From NCBI GenBank assembly GCA_016779585.1, contig JADHNI010000004.1, positions 1 through 64,000 of the forward strand: a stretch of 64,000 nt of DNA. Direction: 5' to 3'. The notes below the pieces were generated by a model. The model was not told the origin of the DNA. It saw only the letters and a list, made by a program, of their open reading frames with translations, and searched no databases. This stretch comes from Pseudomonadales bacterium (GTDB lineage Bacteria; Pseudomonadota; Gammaproteobacteria; Pseudomonadales; Azotimanducaceae). Of the stretch, positions 35,632-46,248 are shown one piece after another. The position numbers and the translations under genes were made by a program. Positions within the stretch are counted from its first letter, which is position 1. Every line of letters begins with the position of its first letter.

Positions 35632-36084
35632 ATGCAGATGCGCACAATTGAAATCGTGGTTGGTGCCTTCATGCTGGCAGGGCTGATTTCTCTGGGAATC
35701 CTGGCGACCCGGATCAGTGGCTTCAATGTCGACGGTGAAACGAACACCTACACTGTCTATGCCAGTTTTGAGAATGTCAGTGGTCTTACGGTCCGATCCA
35801 AGGTGAGTATTGCAGGGGTGGAAGTCGGGCAGGTTGCCGCAATTGACTACGACCGAAATCGGTATGATGCCAGGGTTCGCATGGAAATCGACGGCAGCGT
35901 GGATAACATCAGTGTTGATTCCACGGCGGCGATACTTACCGAGGGCCTGCTCGGGGGAAAGTACATAGGCTTGTCCATTGGCGCCGAAGACGAGTTCCTG
36001 GAAGATGGCAGTGAGATCACAGACACCCAGTCTGCGATTATTCTTGAGGAATTGATCGGTCAGTTTTTGCTGGATCAGTTTTAG
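35632..36084 (+). CDS. mlaD: Phospholipid-binding MCE protein MlaD
   Basis: It forms the hexameric periplasmic MCE ring on the permease. 150 residues: one N-terminal membrane helix (IEIVVGAFMLAGLISLGILA) and a single MCE domain (YTVYASFENVSGLTVRSKVSIAGVEVGQV, SVDSTAAILTEGLLGGKYIGLS). AAGGAT lies 5 bases before the start. Confidence 0.97.
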   Translation: MQMRTIEIVVGAFMLAGLISLGILATRISGFNVDGETNTYTVYASFENVSGLTVRSKVSIAGVEVGQVAAIDYDRNRYDARVRMEIDGSVDNISVDSTAAILTEGLLGGKYIGLSIGAEDEFLEDGSEITDTQSAIILEELIGQFLLDQF

Positions 36085-36092
36085 GAGATTAC

Positions 36093-36707
36093 ATGAAGCT
36101 TTTTGTCTCATTCCTGTTGTTGTTTTCCGTCGCTGCGACTTCAGTCACCGCGACGGCCCAGACGGCTTACGAGAGTGTCAGGGAATCAACCGATGTGCTG
36201 TTAAAGCGCCTGGTTGAAGTGCAACCACTATACGAAGAGGATCCGGAACAGTTTTTTGCAGCAGTGCAGGACGCCCTGTCGCCCTACATCGATTTCGAGG
36301 GTTTCGCCAAGGGTGTGATGGCAAAACATTATCGCTCCGCAACCATGGCTCAGCGGGAGGCCTTCCTTGCCAGATTCCAGGATGCGCTGATCAGAACCTA
36401 TGCGACCGCATTGCTGGAGTTTGATAATCAGACGGTGATTGTCGTTGAGCCGACCACTCCGCCAAAAACCGAGGATAAAGCGACGATCCTGATCAAGGTT
36501 TATTCAGGTTCAGGAACGCTTTATCCCGTTCATTACCAGCTGGGCCTTCATGAAGATGGTCGCTGGTTGCTGCGGAACGTGATTATTAACGGTATCAACA
36601 TTGGGCTGCAGTTCCGGTCCCAGTTCAACGCTTACATGCAGAAGTACAAGCAGGATATCGATCTCGTAATCCAGAACTGGGAAGTCGAAGTCGATGATCC
36701 GTCTTGA
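36093..36707 (+). CDS. mlaC: Periplasmic phospholipid carrier MlaC
   Basis: It shuttles phospholipid between MlaA-porin in the outer membrane and MlaD. 204 residues with a signal peptide (LFVSFLLLFSVAATSVTATAQ) and the Tol-Tol-Ttg2 fold (SPYIDFEGFAKGVMAKHYRSATMAQREAFLARFQ, RNVIINGINIGLQFRSQFNAYM). It overlaps mlaB by 14 bases. Confidence 0.97.
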   Translation: MKLFVSFLLLFSVAATSVTATAQTAYESVRESTDVLLKRLVEVQPLYEEDPEQFFAAVQDALSPYIDFEGFAKGVMAKHYRSATMAQREAFLARFQDALIRTYATALLEFDNQTVIVVEPTTPPKTEDKATILIKVYSGSGTLYPVHYQLGLHEDGRWLLRNVIINGINIGLQFRSQFNAYMQKYKQDIDLVIQNWEVEVDDPS

Positions 36708-36981
36708 CGACGACGTGCTGCACCTCTCTGGCGAGCTGAGTCTCGCCAACCTCATGGCTTACCGGCGGGAAATAGAAAATCTGCTGCCCCGTTCCGGCTC
36801 TGTTACCGTCAATTTGACGGAGCTTGTCGTTCATGGCTCGGCGGTGCTTTCCCTGCTTGTTTTCCTGCGGCGGAGAGCCGGTGCAACCGGTGGCGCAGTC
36901 ACGTTCACGGGATGCAGTGATGTGGTTCGCCAGATGGCGAGAGTAGCCGAGTTGGAAGAGTTGCTGGGCCTCACGGTTTGA
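36694..36981 (+). CDS. mlaB: STAS-domain protein MlaB
   Basis: A cytoplasmic 95-residue STAS protein that binds MlaF and activates the ATPase. The pattern LHLSGELSLANLMAYRREIENLLP and VNLTELVVHGSAVLSLLVFLRRRA is typical of lipid-asymmetry MlaB. It completes the five-gene operon. Confidence 0.92.
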   Translation: MIRLDDDVLHLSGELSLANLMAYRREIENLLPRSGSVTVNLTELVVHGSAVLSLLVFLRRRAGATGGAVTFTGCSDVVRQMARVAELEELLGLTV

Positions 36982-37027
36982 CTGCACGCATGATAAGATG
37001 TCGCGCTTTTCTTTTGAGTCATTTTTC

Positions 37028-38532
<1,505 letters not shown>

Positions 38533-38535
38533 AGC

Positions 38536-39162
38536 ATGTCTGGCAAGGTGGTCATTGCGCTGACCAAGGGGCGTATCCTCGATGCGGAACTGGACGTGCT
38601 GGCACGCGTTGATATCGTGCCTGAAGAGGATCCCCGTGATTCCCGAAAACTGGTTTTTGGAACCAATCGGCCTGAAGTCGAGGTCATGATCCTGCGTGGC
38701 GCTGATGTGGCCACCTATGTTGAGCACGGTATCGCAGATATGGGAATGTCCGGTAAGGATGTGTTGCTTGAACATGGTGGTACCGGATTCTATGAGCCAC
38801 TTGATCTTGGACTTGGTAAGTGCCGAATCATGGTGGCAGGTTTAAAAGACGAACCACCACTACCCTCACGCCTGAAGATTGCCACCAAGTTCACGAATAC
38901 TGCGAAGCGCTACTATGCCTCGCGTGGTATCCAGGTGGACATCATTAAACTTTACGGGGCCATGGAACTTGCTCCGGTTACAGGTCTGGCTCATCGCATC
39001 GTTGATATCGTTGAGACCGGTAATACGCTCAAGGCAAATGGCCTAGTGCCGATGGAACTGATTACGGAAATCAGTACACGCCTGATCGTAAACGAGTCTT
39101 CATACAAGACGAAGTTCGAGATCATCAAGTCAATCATTGACTCCCTGGAAGGTGCGTTGTGA
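38536..39162 (+). CDS. hisG: ATP phosphoribosyltransferase, short form
   Basis: The first step of histidine synthesis: ATP plus PRPP. 208 residues, the short HisG that needs the HisZ regulatory subunit (not in this window). Motifs ALTKGRILDAELDVL, GADVATYVEHGIADMGMSGKDVLLE, the PRPP loop DIVETGNTLKANGL. It overlaps hisD by 4 bases. Confidence 0.97.
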   Translation: MSGKVVIALTKGRILDAELDVLARVDIVPEEDPRDSRKLVFGTNRPEVEVMILRGADVATYVEHGIADMGMSGKDVLLEHGGTGFYEPLDLGLGKCRIMVAGLKDEPPLPSRLKIATKFTNTAKRYYASRGIQVDIIKLYGAMELAPVTGLAHRIVDIVETGNTLKANGLVPMELITEISTRLIVNESSYKTKFEIIKSIIDSLEGAL

Positions 39163-40469
39163 TCTCTATACTGGATTCCTCATCACCGGAGTTTCCGGCG
39201 GAGCTCGCGCAGTTGCTGGCCTTTGCCGAGGAAGATCAGGCTGAAGTCCGGACTGCAGTGCAGAACATCATCCGTGAGGTGCGTGAACGGGGTGACGCCG
39301 CTGTTGCTGAACTGACCAATCGATTTGACCGTCAGTCCGCAGAATCCATGGCCCAGCTCACTCTTGATGCAGCAGACCTGGAGTCTGCTTATGAGTCACT
39401 GGATCCGCTGATCCGTGACGCGTTGAATGAATCGGCGTCGCGGGTTCGTGCCTACCATGAGGCACAGCTGATGGCCATGGGTAACGGCGAGCACTGGCAG
39501 TACGAAGATGATCTTGGTAACCAGTTGGGCCAGAGAGTTAATGCGATGGTGCGGGTGGGTATCTATGCACCTGGCGGCAAAGCGGCTTATCCGTCGACCA
39601 TTATCATGACCGCGATTCCTGCACGAGTTGCCGGGGTGGATGAAATCATCCTTTGCGTGCCGACCCCGGGCGGTGAGGTTAACCCCACGTTGCTCGCCGC
39701 GGCACACTTAAGCGGCGTCAATCGGGTCTTCGCGGTCGGCGGTGCCCAGGCGGTCGCAGCCATGGCTTACGGTACGGATACCATTCCACGCGTCGACAAG
39801 ATTGTTGGCCCGGGTAACATCTTTGTCGCCACGGCAAAGGAAATGGTCTTTGGTGATGTGGGAATCGACATGATTGCCGGCCCCTCGGAGGTAGTCATTG
39901 TGGCGGATGACTCCGTGGATCCGGACTGGGTGATCCAGGACATGTTTGCCCAGGCAGAACATGATGAAATGGCGCAGGCCATTGTGGTTTCCCACAGCGA
40001 CACCCTTTTGCAGAAGATTGAAGCGAGGCTGCCCGAGATGCTGTCGCGCCAGACCCGTGAGGATATCATTTCGAAGTCGATCAGGGATCGGAGTGCATTG
40101 ATCCGGGTTCCCGATCTTGACCACGCTTTTGAGGTGGTGAACCGGATCGCGCCTGAACACCTTCAGCTTGCCCTTGTTGATGCCGGTCAATACCTCGATA
40201 AAGTTCGACATGCCGGGGCTGTCTTCCTTGGTGCAGATACGACGGAAGTTGTCGGTGATTACACGGCGGGACCGAGTCACGTTTTGCCTACCAGCGGCAC
40301 AGCTCGATTTGCCTCACCGCTGGGTGTTTACGATTTTCAGACCAGGACCTCAGTAATCCAGTGCTCCCGCGAAGGCGCTGTTCGGTTGAACCGCGCTGCA
40401 GCGATTATAGCGGTAGAAGAAGGCCTGGATGCCCATGCTGAATCTGCCCGCCTCCGTATAAAAGGCTAG
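39159..40469 (+). CDS. hisD: Histidinol dehydrogenase
   Basis: It oxidises histidinol to histidine in two NAD-linked steps with zinc. 436 residues with the signature YAPGGKAAYPSTIIMTAIPARVAGV, FAVGGAQAVAAMAYGT, KIVGPGNIFVATAKEMVFG and IDMIAGPSEVVIVAD. The hisC gene that usually follows in Pseudomonas-type maps is absent; zapE follows instead. Confidence 0.98.
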   Translation: MISILDSSSPEFPAELAQLLAFAEEDQAEVRTAVQNIIREVRERGDAAVAELTNRFDRQSAESMAQLTLDAADLESAYESLDPLIRDALNESASRVRAYHEAQLMAMGNGEHWQYEDDLGNQLGQRVNAMVRVGIYAPGGKAAYPSTIIMTAIPARVAGVDEIILCVPTPGGEVNPTLLAAAHLSGVNRVFAVGGAQAVAAMAYGTDTIPRVDKIVGPGNIFVATAKEMVFGDVGIDMIAGPSEVVIVADDSVDPDWVIQDMFAQAEHDEMAQAIVVSHSDTLLQKIEARLPEMLSRQTREDIISKSIRDRSALIRVPDLDHAFEVVNRIAPEHLQLALVDAGQYLDKVRHAGAVFLGADTTEVVGDYTAGPSHVLPTSGTARFASPLGVYDFQTRTSVIQCSREGAVRLNRAAAIIAVEEGLDAHAESARLRIKG

Positions 40470-40482
40470 TCCCTAATCCATC

Positions 40483-41598
40483 ATGTCTACTCCGAAGGCT
40501 GGACCCAAAAAGCGATACGATGCAGGTGTTCGTGACGGTGAGTTTCAATATGACGAGGCGCAACACCGCGCACTGGTCCTTCTGCAGGCGCTATACCAGG
40601 AACTGAATGACACCCAGAGTCAGGCCCGTCCGAAAAGCGGTCTCCTGTCACGCTTGTTTGGAAAGACAGAAACGCCCGAGCCTGTGAAAGGAATCTATTT
40701 CTGGGGTGGTGTCGGGCGCGGCAAGACATTCCTTATGGATCTTTTCTATGAATCGCTGCTGTTCAGGGAGAAGAAACGCCTGCACTTTCACCGATTCATG
40801 CGCGAAGTTCATCATCAGCTGCGTGAGCTTCAGGGTGAAGCCAACCCACTCAAGCTCGTTGCGGCACATTTTGCGGAACAGGCGCGTGTGCTCTGTTTTG
40901 ATGAGTTCTTTGTCAGTGATATTACCGATGCCATGTTGCTTGCCGGGTTGCTGGATGAAATGTTCGCGCGGGGAATAACACTCGTTGCCACGTCAAATGT
41001 TGAACCGGATCATCTTTACGAGAACGGACTGCAACGAAGCAAGTTCCTGCCGGCAATAGCCCTGTTGAACACGCACACGACTGTGCACAACATGGACGGT
41101 GGAATTGACTATCGGCTGCGGGCGCTGGAATCGGCGGAAATCTATCATTTTCCGCTGGATGCGCAGGCGGAGGCTGGACTGGAAGCAGCCTTTTTCAGTA
41201 TTTCACCGGATGAGGGCAGGGCGCAGGTGATACTACCTATCGAGGGGCGGGATATTACGACCAGGCGCTGCGGGGATGGCGTGGCCTGGTTCGAATTCCT
41301 GGCCCTTTGTGATGGTCCCCGATCCCAGAACGACTATATTGAGCTGGCTCGGCTGTTCCAGACGGTGCTGGTTGGCAATGTCCCGGTACTTGACGAGAAA
41401 AAGGAAGACCAGGCACGCCGGTTCATCAGTCTCGTAGACGAGTTCTATGATCGGAACGTTAAACTTATTATCTCTGCAGAAGCGCCAATCCTGGAGCTCT
41501 ATCGGGGTAGCAGATTGACGTTTGAGTTTCAGAGAACAGAGAGCCGTCTCCAGGAAATGCAATCCAAAGAGTATCTTGCCCAGGAACATCGTCCTTGA
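40483..41598 (+). CDS. zapE: Cell division ATPase ZapE (AFG1-like)
   Basis: A cytoplasmic AFG1/LACE1-type AAA+ ATPase that destabilises FtsZ polymers under oxygen limitation in E. coli. 371 residues with GIYFWGGVGRGKTFLMDLFYE (Walker A), LHFHRFMREVHHQL, VLCFDEFFVSDITDAMLL (Walker B) and TSNVEPDHLYENGLQR. 13 bases after hisD. Confidence 0.96.
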   Translation: MSTPKAGPKKRYDAGVRDGEFQYDEAQHRALVLLQALYQELNDTQSQARPKSGLLSRLFGKTETPEPVKGIYFWGGVGRGKTFLMDLFYESLLFREKKRLHFHRFMREVHHQLRELQGEANPLKLVAAHFAEQARVLCFDEFFVSDITDAMLLAGLLDEMFARGITLVATSNVEPDHLYENGLQRSKFLPAIALLNTHTTVHNMDGGIDYRLRALESAEIYHFPLDAQAEAGLEAAFFSISPDEGRAQVILPIEGRDITTRRCGDGVAWFEFLALCDGPRSQNDYIELARLFQTVLVGNVPVLDEKKEDQARRFISLVDEFYDRNVKLIISAEAPILELYRGSRLTFEFQRTESRLQEMQSKEYLAQEHRP

Positions 41599-41693
41599 TC
41601 AGCCATTGGCGGCGCTGGGTATCATTAAAAATCAATGTGTTAGAGGGGCTTCGGTGTCCACGCCATTTTTTGTCCCCGTCTTTGTAACTTTCC

Positions 41694-41722
41694 TTGCAAG
41701 GGGGCAGCGCCTTGGGTAATAT
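41694..41722 (+). promoter_or_regulatory. Promoter for rplM-rpsI
   Basis: -35 TTGCAA (41694-41699), 17-base spacer, -10 TAATAT (41717-41722). The transcript would start near 41729 with a leader of about 105 bases that could hold an L13 autoregulatory structure, though I cannot fold it with confidence. The 236-base gap after zapE has nothing else clear. Confidence 0.6.
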
Positions 41723-41834
41723 TCGCGCTCCCAAATTCCCCGCTCTATCTCCCTGTAGATAAAGGACTTTTGCCGGCGGTTTCGAGCCTGGCAGCGATGG
41801 GGTAGTAGAGTGAAACGTAACTAAGTATTTGATC

Positions 41835-42263
41835 ATGAAGACTATTAGTGTCAAGAAAGAAGAAGTGAAGCACAGCTGGTACGTCGTGGATGCTACCGAC
41901 AAGACGCTCGGTCGCCTGAGTACCGAGATCGCCAACCGACTGCGCGGCAAGCACAAGCCAGAATTCACGCCACATGTGGACACAGGTGACTATGTCATTG
42001 TTGTTAATGCAGAAAAGGTAGTTGTTACCGGCAACAAGACGACTGACAAGATGTATCACCATCACACGGGCTATCCGGGCGGTATCAAATCGATCTCTTT
42101 CGACAAATTGATCGACAAGGCGCCGGAAATGATTATTGAGAAAGCCGTGAAGGGCATGATGCCAAAGAACAAGCTCAGCCGGGCAATGCTGTCCAAGCTG
42201 AAGATCTACGCGGGTAGCGAACATCCGCACTCCGCGCAGCAACCAACTCCCCTGGAGATCTAA
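41835..42263 (+). CDS. rplM: 50S ribosomal protein L13
   Basis: 142 residues, the standard length. [37 protein letters not shown] and [21 protein letters not shown] are L13 hallmarks. A TTG six bases upstream is in frame, but ATG 41835 fits the family start. rpsI follows 6 bases later. Confidence 0.98.
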   Translation: MKTISVKKEEVKHSWYVVDATDKTLGRLSTEIANRLRGKHKPEFTPHVDTGDYVIVVNAEKVVVTGNKTTDKMYHHHTGYPGGIKSISFDKLIDKAPEMIIEKAVKGMMPKNKLSRAMLSKLKIYAGSEHPHSAQQPTPLEI

Positions 42264-42269
42264 CCGAAT

Positions 42270-42659
42270 ATGACCACCCAGTACTACGGAACAGGACGAC
42301 GAAAATCATCAAAAGCCAGGGTTTTCATGACCCCGGGCACAGGCAATATCAGCGTTAACAAGCGTAACCTGGACGATTACTTTGGTCGCCAAACAGCACG
42401 TATGATCGTAAGGCAGCCACTGGATGTTGTGGAAATGGCTGACAAGTTTGATTTCTATGTCACTGTTGTTGGTGGTGGTGGCTCTGGTCAGGCTGGAGCA
42501 ATTCGCCACGGCATTACCCGTGCCCTCATTGATTATGATGAGACGCTAAGGCCAACGCTGCGCAGCGCCGGTTTTGTTACCCGTGACGACCGTTCTGTAG
42601 AGCGTAAAAAGGTCGGTTTGCGCAAGGCTCGAAAGAAGCCTCAATTCTCCAAGCGTTAA
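42270..42659 (+). CDS. rpsI: 30S ribosomal protein S9
   Basis: 129 residues ending in the conserved basic tail [12 protein letters not shown] that reaches the P site. The N-terminal [16 protein letters not shown] and [19 protein letters not shown] blocks are typical. Confidence 0.98.
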   Translation: MTTQYYGTGRRKSSKARVFMTPGTGNISVNKRNLDDYFGRQTARMIVRQPLDVVEMADKFDFYVTVVGGGGSGQAGAIRHGITRALIDYDETLRPTLRSAGFVTRDDRSVERKKVGLRKARKKPQFSKR

Positions 42660-42663
42660 TCTT

Positions 42664-42693
42664 AAAGAGCCGGCTTCAAAGCCGGCTTTTTTT
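42664..42693 (+). terminator. Rho-independent terminator of rplM-rpsI
   Basis: Stem AGCCGGC (42668-42674) with GCCGGCT (42681-42687), loop TTCAAA, then a T run; A-rich before the stem. Confidence 0.93.
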
Positions 42694-42700
42694 GTTAACG

Positions 42701-42749
42701 GGCTGTCCAAAAGATAGCTCAAGGCTGTTCATAAATTAGCTCAAGGCTG
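42701..42749 (+). repeat. 22-bp tandem repeat upstream of petA
   Basis: Two units, GGCTGTCCAAAAGATAGCTCAA in outline (42701-42722) and a variant at 42723-42744 sharing GGCTGT, the A-rich centre and TAGCTCAA, then the start GGCTG of a third. They sit just before the petA promoter and may be protein-binding sites. Confidence 0.6.
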
Positions 42750-42770
42750 CCACATTTTCCCTGCCAGTTG

Positions 42771-42779
42771 TGGTAGAAT
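42771..42779 (+). promoter_or_regulatory. Extended -10 promoter for petABC
   Basis: TGGTAGAAT: an extended -10 (TG-N-TAGAAT, with TAGAAT at 42774-42779) and no good -35. The transcript would begin near 42786. Confidence 0.45.
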
Positions 42780-42781
42780 CC

Positions 42782-42805
42782 GCTCGGCTAATTTATGGGC
42801 CGAGC
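42782..42805 (+). repeat. Hairpin in the petA leader
   Basis: GCTCGGC (42782-42788) pairs exactly with GCCGAGC (42799-42805) around a 10-base loop. It lies at or next to the expected transcript start, 52 bases before the petA start codon, so it may protect the 5' end or be an operator. Confidence 0.5.
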
Positions 42806-42857
42806 CCACCCTATTTTATCCCCCGGGTGGCAGTAGTTTCGGTAAGGGAGATTCATA

Positions 42858-43457
42858 GTGAGTGAAAAGAGCGTCAACACAGGACGCCGCAATTTTTTGA
42901 TTGGGGCGACGTCTGTGGTTGGGGCTGCTGGTGTTGTAGGAGTTGCTGTACCTTTCGTCGGCTCCTGGAATCCCAGCGCCAAGGCATTGGCCGCAGGTGC
43001 GCCAATTAAGGTTGATATCAGCAAGATTGCAGACGGCGAAATTCTCGGCCCGATTCCGGCCTGGAGAGACAAGCCTATCTTCGTGATCAAGCGAACCCAG
43101 GATGTCCTGGATAAACTGAATTCCAAAAATTCACGTCTTGCGGATCCGGAGTCCGAGCGTGAACAGCAGCCTGAGTATGCCAAGAACGAGACCCGTTCGA
43201 TCAGACCTGACGTCCTGGTCCTTGTCGGTATCTGCACGCATCTCGGGTGCTCTCCGCAGTTTAAGCCGGTGGTTCAACCAGAAACATTTGATGCCGAGTG
43301 GATCGGTGGTTTCTTCTGTGCCTGCCATGGTTCCAAGTTTGACCTTGCAGGTCGTGTTTATTCCGGCGTGCCTGCGCCTTCGAATCTCGAAGTACCACCT
43401 CACTACTACGAAAGCGAAAACGTCATCGTGATCGGTGAAGATAAGGGGACTGCCTGA
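42858..43457 (+). CDS. petA: Ubiquinol-cytochrome c reductase Rieske iron-sulfur subunit
   Basis: The [2Fe-2S] subunit of complex III. 199 residues from a GTG with AGGGAGA upstream. It has a Tat-type signal anchor (GRRNFLIGATSVVGAAG) and both cluster-binding loops, CTHLGCSP and CACHGSKF. First gene of petABC; petB starts in its last base. Confidence 0.97.
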   Translation: MSEKSVNTGRRNFLIGATSVVGAAGVVGVAVPFVGSWNPSAKALAAGAPIKVDISKIADGEILGPIPAWRDKPIFVIKRTQDVLDKLNSKNSRLADPESEREQQPEYAKNETRSIRPDVLVLVGICTHLGCSPQFKPVVQPETFDAEWIGGFFCACHGSKFDLAGRVYSGVPAPSNLEVPPHYYESENVIVIGEDKGTA

Positions 43458-44716
43458 TGTCAGCGATTCAACAGACGTTTAAGAACGTCATGGACTGGGT
43501 CGACGCGCGACTGCCCGTCACCGAGACCTATGAAAAGCATATGTCGAAGTACTATGCGCCCAAGAATTTTAACTTCTGGTATCTCTTTGGGGTGCTCTCA
43601 GTGGTTGTCCTGGTTAACCAGTTGCTTACCGGCATCTGGCTGACCATGAGCTATGTGCCCAGTGCAGAGGGTGCTTTTGCCTCCCTCGAGTACATCATGC
43701 GTGATGTGGAGTATGGCTGGATGCTCAGGTACATGCACTCAACCGGAGCCTCTGCGTTCTTCCTTGTGGTGTACCTGCATATGTTCCGGGGTCTGATGTA
43801 TGGCTCTTACCAGAAGCCGAGGGAGCTGATCTGGATCCTGGGGATGCTGATCTATGTCGCGCTCATGGCTGAGGGTTTCTTTGGTTACCTTCTGCCCTGG
43901 GGCAACATGTCTTTCTGGGCAGGGCAGGTCATTGTTTCTTTGGCGGGTGCCATTCCTGTTGTTGGTGATTCGCTGGCAACCTGGGTGAGAGGTGATTTCA
44001 ACATCTCCGGCATTACGCTCAACCGTTTCTTTGCGCTGCACGTTGTGCTCATTCCGCTGGTACTGATCGTGCTGGTATTCCTGCACATCCTTGCTTTGCA
44101 CGAGGTTGGTTCCAACAACCCCGATGGTGTGGATATCAAGAAGAACCTGGATGAAGATGGCAAGCCCGTTGACGGCATTCCGTTCCATCCGGCTTATACA
44201 ATCGGGCATGACCTGCCTGCGATCGTCGGGTTCCTGTTTTTCTTTAGCATCGTCATGTTTTATTTCCCGGATGGTGGCGGTTACCTGATTGAGGCACCAA
44301 ACTACACGCCAGCAGATCCGTTGAAGACCCCCGAGCTGATTGCTCCGGTCTGGTACTACACACCGTTTTATTCGATGCTCCGTGCCGCAACCTTCCCGCT
44401 GTTCGGGCTGGATGCGAAGTTCTGGGGCCTGGTCGTGATGGCAGGGGCGATTGCTCTGCCTGCAGTTCTGCCGTGGCTCGACAAGTCTCCGGTTAAGTCC
44501 ATTCGCTACAAGGGTATGGCCAGCAAGATTTTCCTCGCTGTGTTTGTCATTGCTTTCTTCATTCTCGGCTACCTGGGTGTGCAACACCCGACTCCGGAAC
44601 GTACGCTACTGGCCCAGGTTTGCACGGCTATCTACTTTGGCTACTTCCTGTTGATGCCCTGGTACACCAGTGTTGAAAAGACGAAACCGGTTCCGGAAAG
44701 GGTAACCATGTCATGA
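43457..44716 (+). CDS. petB: Ubiquinol-cytochrome c reductase cytochrome b
   Basis: The membrane core of complex III with both quinone sites and haems bL and bH. 419 residues with eight or so membrane segments. His ligands lie in RYMHSTGASAFFLVVYLHMFRG and RFFALHVVLIPLVLIVLVFLHILALHE. The Qo-site motif reads PVWY (APVWYYTPFYSMLRA) rather than the PEWY of mitochondria and many alphaproteobacteria. It overlaps petC by 4 bases. Confidence 0.98.
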   Translation: MSAIQQTFKNVMDWVDARLPVTETYEKHMSKYYAPKNFNFWYLFGVLSVVVLVNQLLTGIWLTMSYVPSAEGAFASLEYIMRDVEYGWMLRYMHSTGASAFFLVVYLHMFRGLMYGSYQKPRELIWILGMLIYVALMAEGFFGYLLPWGNMSFWAGQVIVSLAGAIPVVGDSLATWVRGDFNISGITLNRFFALHVVLIPLVLIVLVFLHILALHEVGSNNPDGVDIKKNLDEDGKPVDGIPFHPAYTIGHDLPAIVGFLFFFSIVMFYFPDGGGYLIEAPNYTPADPLKTPELIAPVWYYTPFYSMLRAATFPLFGLDAKFWGLVVMAGAIALPAVLPWLDKSPVKSIRYKGMASKIFLAVFVIAFFILGYLGVQHPTPERTLLAQVCTAIYFGYFLLMPWYTSVEKTKPVPERVTMS

Positions 44717-45549
44717 TGGGAGCGATGAAAGCATTGAGAAAGTTGTTTGCAGTTGTATTTTTGCTGCCGGTTGTTGCATTCGCCGCCGGTGGAGGAACCA
44801 CAATCCCCCTGGACCACATGAAACCGGATCTGGAAGACCAGGCCTCACTGCAGCGAGGTGCGCGGACTTACATGAACTATTGCATGGGTTGCCACAGCCT
44901 GCAGTACCAGCGTTACAAGAGAACAGCAGATGACCTTGGGATTCCCGAAGGCCTGATGACTGAGCACCTGATCTTTGACCCGAGTTCAAAAATCGGTGAC
45001 CACATGACAAACAATCTGTCAGTGAAGGATGCCAAGCAGTATTTCGGTTCTGCACCACCTGACCTGACGCTCTATACCAAGTTGATGAAAGGTCCGGATT
45101 ACCTCTACACCTATATGCGAGTCTTCTACGAAGATGAAACACGTCCATTTGGTGTAAACAATCTGCTGTTTGAGAATGTTGGTATGCCCCATGTTCTGGT
45201 AGATCTGCAGGGTATCCAGCGAAAAGTCTGCAAGCAGATCCCGAGACTGGCTCCCAACGGTGGTGAGATGCGTGATCCTCTGTCCGGTGAACCCATTACG
45301 GAGGAAGTTTGTGGCGATGAGCTGACAGAAAGAGGATTCAGCCCGCTGCAACTGGTTGAAGGCACTGGTTCCCTGACTCCGGAAGAGTACGATCAAGTGA
45401 TTTATGATCTCGCCAATTTCCTGACCTATACAGCAGATCCGAGCAGGCTGGAGCGTGAGCGCATTGGCGTTTATGTTCTGCTGTTCCTGGCTTTCTTCTT
45501 TGTGTTCACCTGGCTCCTTGGCCGCGACTACACGAAAGAGTTCCATTAG
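44713..45549 (+). CDS. petC: Ubiquinol-cytochrome c reductase cytochrome c1
   Basis: The c-type cytochrome of complex III. 278 residues: signal peptide (LRKLFAVVFLLPVVAFA), haem site CMGCHS, the distal Met region, and a C-terminal anchor (VYVLLFLAFFFVFTWLLG). The start may be 44713 (coupled to petB) or ATG 44725 behind GGGAG; the protein changes by only four residues. Confidence 0.97.
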   Translation: MMGAMKALRKLFAVVFLLPVVAFAAGGGTTIPLDHMKPDLEDQASLQRGARTYMNYCMGCHSLQYQRYKRTADDLGIPEGLMTEHLIFDPSSKIGDHMTNNLSVKDAKQYFGSAPPDLTLYTKLMKGPDYLYTYMRVFYEDETRPFGVNNLLFENVGMPHVLVDLQGIQRKVCKQIPRLAPNGGEMRDPLSGEPITEEVCGDELTERGFSPLQLVEGTGSLTPEEYDQVIYDLANFLTYTADPSRLERERIGVYVLLFLAFFFVFTWLLGRDYTKEFH

Positions 45550-45554
45550 TATCC

Positions 45555-45590
45555 GGTTCCCGACCCTTCGGGATCGGGAAACCTAATTTT
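45555..45590 (+). terminator. Hairpin with UUCG loop between petC and sspA
   Basis: A long stem from GGTTCCCGA-CC to GG-TCGGGAA-ACC with one mismatch and a TTCG tetraloop (45567-45570), followed by TAATTTTT. It probably ends petABC or lowers read-through into sspA. Confidence 0.7.
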
Positions 45591-45612
45591 TGAGACAACT
45601 AAGAGGTGAAGA

Positions 45613-46245
45613 ATGGGCGTCGTAGCCAAGCATTCATCAATGATTTTTTATTCCGACGGAAATGACCATTACAGTCAGCGCGTGCGACTGGTTCTTGCAG
45701 AAAAAGGAGTCGCGGTAGAAATCATTGACGTTGAGCCCGGCAGCATGCCGGAAGACCTGGCAGGTCTGAATCCTTACAACAGCCTGCCGACACTGGTAGA
45801 TCGGGACCTGGTTCTTTATGAGTCCCAGGTGATCATGGAGTACCTTGACGAACGATTCCCGCATCCGCCACTGTTGCCGGTTTACCCGGTGGCTCGAGCG
45901 CAGAGTCGCCTGTTTGTTTACCGCATCCAGCGTGACTGGTGTGGTTATGTTGATACGATCGTAGCTGGTCGCTCCAAGGACACGGTTATCGATCGCGCGC
46001 GCAAGGAACTGCGTGAAAGCCTGATTGCGATCGCACCGATTTTCGGCGAGAAACCGTTCTTCATGAGTGACGAATTCACGCTGGTTGATTGCTGCGTGGC
46101 TCCGATCCTCTGGCGTCTGCCGGTACTGGGAATTGAATTGCCGCCGAAGCATGGCAAGCCTGTCCAGGACTACATGGAAAGAATATTCCAAAGAGATGCA
46201 TTTCAGTCTTCACTGAGTGAAGCTGAACTCGATATGCGGGATTAA
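45613..46245 (+). CDS. sspA: Stringent starvation protein A
   Basis: A glutathione-S-transferase-fold protein that binds RNA polymerase and acts in starvation and acid stress. 210 residues with a thioredoxin-like N-domain ([59 protein letters not shown]) and a helical C-domain. It lacks a catalytic Cys/Ser in the usual GST position, as expected for SspA. sspB follows 3 bases later. Confidence 0.97.
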   Translation: MGVVAKHSSMIFYSDGNDHYSQRVRLVLAEKGVAVEIIDVEPGSMPEDLAGLNPYNSLPTLVDRDLVLYESQVIMEYLDERFPHPPLLPVYPVARAQSRLFVYRIQRDWCGYVDTIVAGRSKDTVIDRARKELRESLIAIAPIFGEKPFFMSDEFTLVDCCVAPILWRLPVLGIELPPKHGKPVQDYMERIFQRDAFQSSLSEAELDMRD

Positions 46246-46248
46246 AAG

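Noticed and set aside
43739-44587. 282-codon minus-strand frame inside petB
   Set aside because: Opposite cytochrome b; very polar His/Gln/Glu-rich translation typical of antisense to membrane genes.
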